Origin: Nocardioides caldifontis
Lineage (GTDB): Bacteria > Actinomycetota > Actinomycetes > Propionibacteriales > Nocardioidaceae
DNA length: 64,000 nucleotides
Assembly: GCF_008087345.1 (NCBI RefSeq)
Contig: NZ_ML701735.1
Coordinates: forward strand, 310,001-374,000
Reading direction: 5' to 3'
Part shown: piece after piece, positions 58,388-64,000 of the stretch
Position numbering within the stretch: position 1 is the stretch's first letter
How the letters are laid out: every line of letters starts with the position of its first letter
Notes under the pieces: generated by a model
What the model saw: only the letters and a program-made list of their open reading frames with translations
Told to the model about the DNA's origin: nothing
Databases searched by the model: none
Position numbers and translations under genes: made by a program

Positions 58388-58422
58388 GGTCCGCTGGGTC
58401 CAAACTCAGGGCCCAGCGGACC
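58388..58422. terminator. Perfect 11-bp inverted repeat, possible terminator
   Basis: GGTCCGCTGGG (58388-58398) and CCCAGCGGACC (58412-58422) form a perfect 11-bp stem with a 13-base loop. It lies 290 bp downstream of the aldehyde dehydrogenase stop on its strand. There is no following T run, so a factor-dependent terminator or regulatory hairpin is equally possible. Confidence 0.45.
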
Positions 58423-58518
58423 GACCTCAGCCCCGCACCTGGTCCGCTCACGGGTGCGGGGCTTACGTCTGCCCCTCGAACAACTCGCTCATCTCGGCAT
58501 GTCAGTGCATCCGTCGTC

Positions 58519-58551
58519 TAGAGACGTTCGCTGCGCTCGCTCCTCAACCAT
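58519..58551. repeat. Degenerate Nocardioidaceae-type intergenic repeat
   Basis: On the minus strand this reads GGTTGAGGAGCGAGCGCAGC followed by GAACGTCTC. I recognise this as the type of stem-forming repeat scattered between genes in Nocardioides-like genomes. Here the copy is imperfect and occurs once in the window. Confidence 0.5.
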
Positions 58552-58711
58552 CGAGTCTCGTGCGCCTGCCGCCACTTCGGGTGGCGACGCCCTGGAGCTA
58601 CTGGGCAGCCGGAGCGCCGACGGCCCCGAGGACCTCCGCAGGGCGGGCGTTGGTTCGATCGTCAAGAGGACCGCTGACATTCCCGACGGCGTCAGAGTCG
58701 CGTCCGGCAGC

Positions 58712-60151
58712 TCACCAGTCGACGGCGATGTACTTCGACTCCATGTAGTCGAGCATCCCGTCGTGGCCGCCCTCACGGCCGATGCCGCTCTGCTTGGTGC
58801 CGCCGAAGGGCGCCGCCGGGTCGGAGACCAGGCCACGGTTGAGCCCCACCATCCCGGAGTCGAGCCGCTCGCTGACGCGCAGCCCCCGGGCCAGGTCGCC
58901 GGTGTAGACGTAGGAGACCAGGCCGTACTCCGTGTCGTTCGCCATCCGGACCGCCTCGTCCTCGGTCTCGAACGTCACCACGGGCGCTACCGGGCCGAAG
59001 ATCTCCTCGCGCAGGATCGCCGACCCGGGCTCGACGTCGAGCAGCACCGTCGGCGCGTAGTAGAAGCCGGCGCCCTCGCCGCGGGAGCCGCCGACGACTG
59101 CCTTCGCTCCTGACGAGACCGCGCCTTGCACCAGCTCGTCGACCTTGGAGACGGTGTCCTCGTTGACGAGCGGTCCGACCTGGGTGCCCTCCTCCAGCCC
59201 CGGCCCCACCCGCAGCGCGCGCATCCGCTCCGCGAACCGCTGGGAGAACTCCTCCGCCACCGACGCCTCGACGTAGAACCGGTTGGCCGCCGTGCAGGCC
59301 TCCCCACCGTTGCGCATCTTGGCGATCATCGCGCCATCGACCGCGGCGTCGAGGTCGGCGTCCGCGAAGACCAGGAACGGCGCGTTGCCGCCGAGCTCCA
59401 TCGAGCAGTTGACCACCTGGTCGGCGGCCTCGGCGAGCAGGACCCGACCGACCTCCGTGCTGCCGGTGAAGGAGAGCTTGCGGACGCGCGGGTCGTGGAG
59501 CATCGCGGAGACGACCGCACCCGAGCGCCGTGCCGGGAGCACGTTCACGACACCTGCGGGGACGCCGGCCTCCTCGAGGATCGCGGCCATCGCCAGCGCG
59601 GTCAGCGGGGTGTCGCTGGCCGGCTTGAGCACGACGGTGCAGCCGGCGGCGAGCGCCGGACCGATCTTGCGGGTGGCCATCGCCGCCGGGAAGTTCCACG
59701 GCGTGACGAGCACGGCGATCCCGACCGGCTGCTGCAGCACGAGGATCCGGTTGGTCCCCGAGGGTGCGGTCTGCACGCTCCCCTGGGCCCGCACGGCCTC
59801 CTCGGCGTACCAGCGGAAGAACTCGGCGGCGTACGCGACCTCGCCGCGGGCGTCGGTGAGCGCCTTGCCGTTCTCGCGGGTGACGAGGCGTGCGAGCTCC
59901 TCGGAGCGCGCGGTCATCAGCTCCCAGGCCTTCCGCAAGATCTCGGCGCGCTGCCGCGGCGCGGTCGCCGCCCATCCCTCTGCGGCGCGCTCGGCGGCGT
60001 CGACGCAGGCGACCGCGTCCTCGACCGTGCCGTTCGCGACCGAGGCGATCACCTCGCCGTTCGAGGGGTCGAGCACGTCGAAGCGGCCGCCGTCGGACGC
60101 GCCGACCCAGCTGCCGCCGATGTAGAGGTCGGTGGGAGCGTCGTCTGCCAT
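58712..60151 (-). CDS. NAD(P)-dependent aldehyde dehydrogenase (succinate-semialdehyde type)
   Basis: A 479-aa enzyme of the ALDH superfamily. The catalytic Glu is in MELGGNAPF, the Cys in GGEACTAANRF, and the cofactor loop is SFTGSTEVGR. The front end (ILVLQQPVGIAVLVTPWNFP) and the ending (GIGREGGHDGMLDYMESKYI) are those of succinate-semialdehyde dehydrogenases. The ATG at 60151 has GGAGG eight bases upstream. It is third in the operon after the beta-hydroxyacid dehydrogenase and M24 gene. The substrate may be succinate semialdehyde or a related oxo-acid aldehyde. Confidence 0.93.
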   Translation of the reverse strand: MADDAPTDLYIGGSWVGASDGGRFDVLDPSNGEVIASVANGTVEDAVACVDAAERAAEGWAATAPRQRAEILRKAWELMTARSEELARLVTRENGKALTDARGEVAYAAEFFRWYAEEAVRAQGSVQTAPSGTNRILVLQQPVGIAVLVTPWNFPAAMATRKIGPALAAGCTVVLKPASDTPLTALAMAAILEEAGVPAGVVNVLPARRSGAVVSAMLHDPRVRKLSFTGSTEVGRVLLAEAADQVVNCSMELGGNAPFLVFADADLDAAVDGAMIAKMRNGGEACTAANRFYVEASVAEEFSQRFAERMRALRVGPGLEEGTQVGPLVNEDTVSKVDELVQGAVSSGAKAVVGGSRGEGAGFYYAPTVLLDVEPGSAILREEIFGPVAPVVTFETEDEAVRMANDTEYGLVSYVYTGDLARGLRVSERLDSGMVGLNRGLVSDPAAPFGGTKQSGIGREGGHDGMLDYMESKYIAVDW

Positions 60152-60182
60152 CGGGTGAACCTCCATGCCGGGAAGGGGCGGA

Positions 60183-61430
60183 TCAGTAGGGGTTGGTGAC
60201 CATCAGCTCATGCGACGGGAACAGCGTGAGGATGCGGGGTCCGTCGGGGGTCACCACGACCTCCTCCTCGAGCCGGGCCGCGGAGAACCCGTCGTCGGCC
60301 GGGCAGTAGGTCTCCAGCGCGAACACCATGCCGGCCTTGAGCTCGATGGGCTCCTTCATGCTGTTGAGCCGCGAGATGATCGGGCGCTCGTGGAGCCCCA
60401 GTCCGAGCCCGTGGCCGAACTGCAGCCCGAAGGCCGCCATCTCGTTGTCGAAGCCGAAGTCCTGCGCCTTGGGCCAGACCGCGGCGACCTGGTCGGTGCC
60501 GACGCCGGGCTTGATCATGTCGATCGCGGCCATCATCCACTCGTGCGCCTTGGTGTAGGCGTCGCGCTGGCTCTGCGTCGCGCTGCCGACACTGAACGTG
60601 CGGTAGTAGCAGGTCCGGTAGCCGTTGAACGAGTGGATGATGTCGAAGAACGCCTGGTCGCCCGGACGGATCAACCTGTCGGTGAAATTGTGCGGGTGAG
60701 GATTGCACCGCTCGCCCGAGATAGCGTTGACGGCCTCGACCTGGTCGGAACCCATCTCGTAGAGCCGCTTGTTGGCGAGCGCGACGATCTGGTTCTCCCG
60801 GATCCCCGGCTTCAGCACCTCGACGATGTCCTGGTAGACCCCGTCGACCATCGCGGCCGCCTGCGTGAGCAAGGTGATCTCGTCCTGGGACTTGATCTCA
60901 CGCGCGTCGAGCATCAGCTGCTGGGCGTCGACGACCGTGAGCCCCTGCCGCTGCATCTCGAACAGGAACGGCGGCTCGACGATGTCCATGCCCACCGGCA
61001 TCTCCGCGACGCCGGCGTCCTCGAGCAGCCCCTTGATCTCGCGCACCGCCGACTCCATCAGCCCCGCGCTCGGCGCCACCGCACCGCGCATCCCCAGCAT
61101 CCCCGGGAGGCAGTTCTCGTCCGGGAGCCAGTTGGAGTAGAGCTTGTGGTGGCGCACCGCCGAGCCGAAGTCCCAGAGCCACGGGTCCTCGTCGGTCCTG
61201 GTGAGCAGCGCGTAGCGGGTCATCTTGTCCCCGAGCGCGCCGCCGATCCAAGTTTGCGTGGTGTACCGGATGTTGTAGAAGTCGAACAACAGGAACGCGC
61301 CGCACTCGCTGCCCTCCAGGGCCGCCCGGGCACGGCCGAGGCGGTACTGCCGCAGCCTCTCGAAGTCGACCCGCTCCTCGTAGTCGACCTGCATGTGCCC
61401 CGGCGCCGACAGGGGCCTCGCGCTGGACAC
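60183..61430 (-). CDS. M24-family peptidase/creatinase-like hydrolase
   Basis: A 415-aa protein with a creatinase N-terminal domain (about 1-165) and a pita-bread M24 fold. Metal-ligand motifs remain in part: the first Asp in FFDIIHS, His in GHGLGLGLHERP, Glu in VFALETY and Glu in LEEEVVV. The second Asp, expected 11 residues after the first, is a Cys (GYRTCYYRTF). It may therefore be a creatinase-type hydrolase that does not need the dinuclear metal site, rather than an Xaa-Pro peptidase. The GTG at 61430 lies 2 bp after the previous stop. The operon context suggests hydrolysis of a small C-N compound. Confidence 0.85.
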   Translation of the reverse strand: MSSARPLSAPGHMQVDYEERVDFERLRQYRLGRARAALEGSECGAFLLFDFYNIRYTTQTWIGGALGDKMTRYALLTRTDEDPWLWDFGSAVRHHKLYSNWLPDENCLPGMLGMRGAVAPSAGLMESAVREIKGLLEDAGVAEMPVGMDIVEPPFLFEMQRQGLTVVDAQQLMLDAREIKSQDEITLLTQAAAMVDGVYQDIVEVLKPGIRENQIVALANKRLYEMGSDQVEAVNAISGERCNPHPHNFTDRLIRPGDQAFFDIIHSFNGYRTCYYRTFSVGSATQSQRDAYTKAHEWMMAAIDMIKPGVGTDQVAAVWPKAQDFGFDNEMAAFGLQFGHGLGLGLHERPIISRLNSMKEPIELKAGMVFALETYCPADDGFSAARLEEEVVVTPDGPRILTLFPSHELMVTNPY

Positions 61431-61432
61431 GG

Positions 61433-62389
61433 TCAGACCGCCTCGTCCGCTGCGCCGAGGCCGTCGTCGACCTCGACGTTCTCCGGCTTGAGCTCGATCC
61501 CCGAGGCGGCGGCCTGGAGCTCGAGCAGGATCGCGAAGTCCTCGTCGACGCGGCCGCTGCCGATGCTGGCCTGCACGGCCTGTTGGGTCGCGGCGGCCAC
61601 CGGCATCGGTACGTCGAGCTCGCGGGCCGCGGCCATGCCGAGGTCGAAGTCCTTACGCAGCAGGATCGGGGTGAACGTCGGGGTGAAGTCGAGGTTCACG
61701 AAGGCCGGCGACTTGTAGCGGGTGAACACCGAGCCCATCACCGAGTTGTTGAGGAACTCGAGGAACGCCGCCCGCGGGACGCCGCCCTTCTCGGCGAGCA
61801 CCGTGATCTCCGCGAGCGACTGCGTGACGACGCCCAGCATCAGGTTGTGGCAGATCTTCACCAGCCGCGCCACGTCGCCCTCGCCGACGTAGGTGACCGA
61901 CTTGCCGAGCGGCGTGAGCAGGTGCTCGACGTCGCGGTAGGTCTGCTCCGGCCCAGAGACGACGAGGCTGAGGCCACCGGCGCGGACGACCTTGCCGTTG
62001 CCGCTGACCGGCGCGGCAAGGAAGGCGACACCCCGTTCGTCGCAGGCCGCCCGCATCGCCTCGGAGGAGTCGGTCGACACCGTGGAGCAGTCGACCACCG
62101 TCGCGGGCACCTGCGACGGGTCGGCGAGCAGACCGCCCTCGCCGAGAAGCACCTGCTCGAGGTCGGCAGGGGTAGAGACCATCGTGAAGACCACGTCGAG
62201 TCCGCGCAGGTCGGCGATCGAGTCCGCGACGGCAGCGCCGTGCTCCGTCAGCGGTTCCGCCTTGGCCCGGGTGCGGTTCCAGGCGGTGAGGTCGACCCCG
62301 GCCTTCGCGAGCCGGGTCGCCATCGCGATGCCCATCCGGCCGGTCCCGATCCACCCGACCTTCAGCCGGGGGTGCGCGTTCTCAGTCAT
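61433..62389 (-). CDS. Beta-hydroxyacid dehydrogenase (second member)
   Basis: A 318-aa NAD(P)-dependent dehydrogenase of the 3-hydroxyisobutyrate family, clearly different from that at 36651. Rossmann motif VGWIGTGRMGIAMATRLA, AAPVSGNGKVVRAGGLSLVVSG for the substrate site, and the catalytic Lys in LVKICHNLML. The ATG at 62389 has GGAGAG upstream and lies 12 bp after the operator TGCAATCGTTTGTA. It is first of the operon with the M24 and aldehyde dehydrogenase genes. It may oxidise a hydroxy acid whose aldehyde product goes to the dehydrogenase at 58712. Confidence 0.92.
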   Translation of the reverse strand: MTENAHPRLKVGWIGTGRMGIAMATRLAKAGVDLTAWNRTRAKAEPLTEHGAAVADSIADLRGLDVVFTMVSTPADLEQVLLGEGGLLADPSQVPATVVDCSTVSTDSSEAMRAACDERGVAFLAAPVSGNGKVVRAGGLSLVVSGPEQTYRDVEHLLTPLGKSVTYVGEGDVARLVKICHNLMLGVVTQSLAEITVLAEKGGVPRAAFLEFLNNSVMGSVFTRYKSPAFVNLDFTPTFTPILLRKDFDLGMAAARELDVPMPVAAATQQAVQASIGSGRVDEDFAILLELQAAASGIELKPENVEVDDGLGAADEAV

Positions 62390-62400
62390 CTCTCCGCCTT

Positions 62401-62448
62401 TGCAATCGTTTGTAGTCAACCGTAGTCCCCCACGCGGAACCGAGTCAA
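62401..62448 (-). promoter_or_regulatory. Operator and promoter of the 58.7-62.4 kb operon
   Basis: On the minus strand TTGACT (62443-62448) and TACGGT (62419-62424) are 18 bases apart. The operator TGCAATCGTTTGTA (plus strand 62401-62414), nearly the TGCAATCGNTTGCA consensus, covers the start point. The -35 element overlaps the stop codon of the upstream hydrolase gene. Confidence 0.6.
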
Positions 62449-63542
62449 CGCGGGGTCAGCCTGGCCGCGAGCCAGTCCGCGGTGTAGGGCCGGTGCCACG
62501 GCGCGACGTTGGCGCACCCGTGGTTCCCGTCCTCCAGCATCAGCAGCTCGGTGGGGCCACCGGCGGAGTCGCGCATCAGCTCGGCGTGCTGCCAGGGGAT
62601 CAGCCGGTCCTGCCGCCCGAAGACGATCAGCAGCGGCGCGGTGATCTGCTGGGCGACACCTTCGAGCGACAGCGTGTGCGCGATGCGGCGGGCGCCGGCG
62701 TCGTCGGCCGCGCGCGAGCGCACCTCGAACGTCTCCCGGGTCAGCTGCGGCAGCCCGTCCCAGCACGCCCCGAAGTCCCACGGGCCTGCCAGCGACACGC
62801 ACGCCTTCACCCGGTCGCCCAGGGCCGCGGCGACGCGCGGGGCGTAGTAGCCGCCGAGGCTGACGCCCCACACCGCGACCCTCGAGCCGTCGAGCTCGGG
62901 CATGCCGTGCACGGCGTCGAGAATCGCCTCCGCCACCGGCGACCAGTCACCCCGGATCGGCAGGTCATACTCTGCCTCGCCCTGCCCCGGGCCGTCCACG
63001 CTGAGGGTGGCCATCCCCCTGGCCAGGAAGGTGTCCTCGGTCGAGCGCAGCTCCTCCTTGGTCGAGTCCAACCCGGAGAGCAGGACGACGACAGGGTGCG
63101 GCCCTTCCACCGGCGGCAGCCGCAGGACGCCCGCCAGAGCGGTCGACTCGAACGGGAGCTGCACCTTGCGTCCCGGCGGGTCGAGGTGCGGCAGCGCCGC
63201 GTCGAGGCAGGTGACGGCACGACGGTGCGCCTCGCGCATCTGCGCGACGTCCTCGACGAAGACGAACTTGGCGAAGTGGAAGTAGACCGCCGCCTGCGCG
63301 AGGTGCTGGCCCGCGGAGAGCGTCCGCCCCTGGTCGAGGGCGCGCCGGCCGAGCTCCTCGTGCTCGAGCCCGACCGCGCTCCAGGCGGAGCACCACTCGC
63401 TCCACCGGCGGATGCCGGAGGTGACCCGTTGGAAGTCGGAGACCGTCACACCGTTGGTCGTGAAGCGCGGGGCCCAGTTGCTGATCGCGGACGCGACCCG
63501 CTCGTCTTGGTCGATGACGATCCACCTCCCTGTCTGGCGCAC
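62445..63542 (-). CDS. Alpha/beta hydrolase (2,6-dihydroxypseudooxynicotine hydrolase-like)
   Basis: A hydrolase of up to 365 aa. The helical N-terminal cap (ISNWAPRF, NGVTVSDFQRV, about 16-110) and the alpha/beta core have VWGVSLGGYYAPR with the nucleophile Ser, FGRQDRLIP with the Asp and DGNHGCAN with the His. This order resembles carbon-carbon hydrolases of the DHPON/nicotine type. The start is uncertain: GTG at 63542 is used, but AGGGAGG lies downstream near 63528 where only ATC codons follow. It is divergent from the solute-binding-like gene at 63679 and shares an operator with it. Confidence 0.85.
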   Translation of the reverse strand: MRQTGRWIVIDQDERVASAISNWAPRFTTNGVTVSDFQRVTSGIRRWSEWCSAWSAVGLEHEELGRRALDQGRTLSAGQHLAQAAVYFHFAKFVFVEDVAQMREAHRRAVTCLDAALPHLDPPGRKVQLPFESTALAGVLRLPPVEGPHPVVVLLSGLDSTKEELRSTEDTFLARGMATLSVDGPGQGEAEYDLPIRGDWSPVAEAILDAVHGMPELDGSRVAVWGVSLGGYYAPRVAAALGDRVKACVSLAGPWDFGACWDGLPQLTRETFEVRSRAADDAGARRIAHTLSLEGVAQQITAPLLIVFGRQDRLIPWQHAELMRDSAGGPTELLMLEDGNHGCANVAPWHRPYTADWLAARLTPR

Positions 63543-63546
63543 TGAG

Positions 63547-63589
63547 TGCAATCGAGTGCAGCCTCCGGTGGTCTCGCTCGGCCTGTCAA
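63547..63589 (-). promoter_or_regulatory. Promoter and operator of the alpha/beta hydrolase gene
   Basis: Minus strand TTGACA (63584-63589) and GAGGCT (63560-63565) are spaced by 18 bases, the same geometry as at livK. The palindrome TGCAATCGAGTGCA (63547-63560) touches the -10. It fits the regulon consensus with one mismatch. Confidence 0.6.
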
Positions 63590-63636
63590 GAGGGGCCGCT
63601 CCCCGGCGCCTCGGTCGGACACGGCCGGTTCTCATC

Positions 63637-63650
63637 TGCAATCGCTTGCA
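63637..63650. promoter_or_regulatory. Operator upstream of the solute-binding-like gene
   Basis: TGCAATCGCTTGCA matches the regulon consensus at every fixed position. It lies 29 bp upstream of the GTG at 63679 and, with the site at 63547, controls two divergent genes. Confidence 0.65.
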
Positions 63651-63678
63651 GTAGCATGCCGCGACCGGAGGAGGTCCC

Positions 63679-64000
63679 GTGGTCACCGAGCTCGTCGTGG
63701 GGTCGTTCACGAGGTCCGTGCTGCTCGCGACGGCAGCCCGGGCCGGAGCCCTCGAGGAGGTCGGACTCCGGGTGCGGGAGGTGCCGGTCGCTTCGTCGCC
63801 CGCCCAGTTCCGGTCCTTGCTGGACGGCGAGCTCGACGTGGCGCTCACCAGCCCGGACAACGTGATCGCCTACCGGTTCAGCCCGGGCAACCCGCTCGGG
63901 GCGACCGCCGACGTCGCCATCGTCTCCGCGGTCGACCGCGGGCTCGGCCTGGCGCTCTACGGCCGGCCGGGACTCGCCGCGGAGGGGTTGCGCGGAGCGA
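63679..64000 (+). CDS. Periplasmic-binding-type-2-like protein, 5' part
   Basis: The first 107 residues of a gene cut by the window end. The frame from the GTG at 63679 (GGAGGAGG upstream) has no stop. The sequence LLDGELDVALTSPDNVIAY is typical of NMT1/THI5-like or SsuA-like substrate-binding proteins. No signal peptide precedes it, unlike transporters of that class, so it may be a cytoplasmic sensor or enzyme of the same fold. It is under the shared TGCAATCGNTTGCA operator. Confidence 0.7.
   Translation, partial: MVTELVVGSFTRSVLLATAARAGALEEVGLRVREVPVASSPAQFRSLLDGELDVALTSPDNVIAYRFSPGNPLGATADVAIVSAVDRGLGLALYGRPGLAAEGLRGA

Larger units (their letters stand above)
58095..58711. other. Non-coding stretch with hairpin and dispersed repeat
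   Basis: No credible gene was found in these 617 bp. Open frames on the plus strand are Arg/Ser/Pro-rich. It contains an 11-bp hairpin (58388-58422) and a degenerate actinobacterial repeat (58519-58551), and it separates the accessory region from the second catabolic locus. Confidence 0.5.

Noticed and set aside
58244-59113. Plus-strand frame of 289 codons
   Set aside because: Arg/Ser/Pro-rich, partly antisense to the aldehyde dehydrogenase, no start signal.

Overview
The window is very GC-rich, uses many GTG and TTG starts, and packs genes with 1-8 bp stop/start overlaps. It carries FbiC (coenzyme F420), mycothiol-dependent enzyme families, ANTAR regulators, PspC-type two-component genes and a degenerate intergenic repeat of a kind I associate with Nocardioidaceae. 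Together these point to a chromosomal segment of a high-GC actinobacterium, probably Nocardioides or a relative. No rRNA, tRNA or CRISPR array was found. All calls come from reading the sequence; no database search was run.

Layout. 1-19.7 kb is mostly core: an ABC exporter fragment and a small Ser/Thr kinase-like protein; succinate dehydrogenase sdhCAB; an M23 peptidase; PcrA/UvrD helicase; an M15 lipoprotein peptidase; an SDR-CPBP fusion; a PspC-linked two-component system; FbiC; and a cytochrome P450. 19.8-27.3 kb holds a GlxA-type regulator, a branched-chain-amino-acid-type ABC importer (LivF, fused LivM-LivG, LivH, LivK) and a CrtI-like FAD oxidoreductase. 27.4-38.7 kb is a divergent catabolic locus. 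Leftward are a fused 2-oxoacid dehydrogenase E1, an E2 and a Tat-exported amidohydrolase. Rightward is a tightly overlapped eight-gene operon: VOC protein, GntR regulator, two-subunit molybdenum hydroxylase, AhpD-like protein, beta-hydroxyacid dehydrogenase, cupin and a hydratase. 38.7-43 kb has a TetR gene with its operator over the start codon, two mycothiol-type enzymes and an acyl-CoA ligase.

43-58.7 kb looks accessory. It contains a cold-shock-domain gene broken by an amber codon, a copper-resistance cluster (MFS exporter, CsoR, Cys-rich/HMA protein, His-rich membrane-anchored protein, CopA) with two CsoR-like operators, a GlxA regulator paired with an isochorismatase-like hydrolase, and a frameshifted tyrosine recombinase. 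It continues with an MmyB-type regulator divergent from an alcohol dehydrogenase/cyclophilin-like lipoprotein/acetyltransferase operon, and two adjacent GAF-ANTAR regulators. An exact 42-bp direct repeat brackets 44.4-56.7 kb. 58.7-64 kb is a second catabolic locus: aldehyde dehydrogenase, M24 hydrolase, beta-hydroxyacid dehydrogenase, an alpha/beta hydrolase and a solute-binding-like protein cut by the window end.

The most notable regulatory signal is a LacI-style palindrome, consensus TGCAATCGNTTGCA. It lies in front of livK, the FAD oxidoreductase, the beta-hydroxyacid dehydrogenase operon, the alpha/beta hydrolase and the last gene. It ties the importer at 25 kb to the catabolic locus at 62 kb as one probable regulon whose regulator is not in the window.
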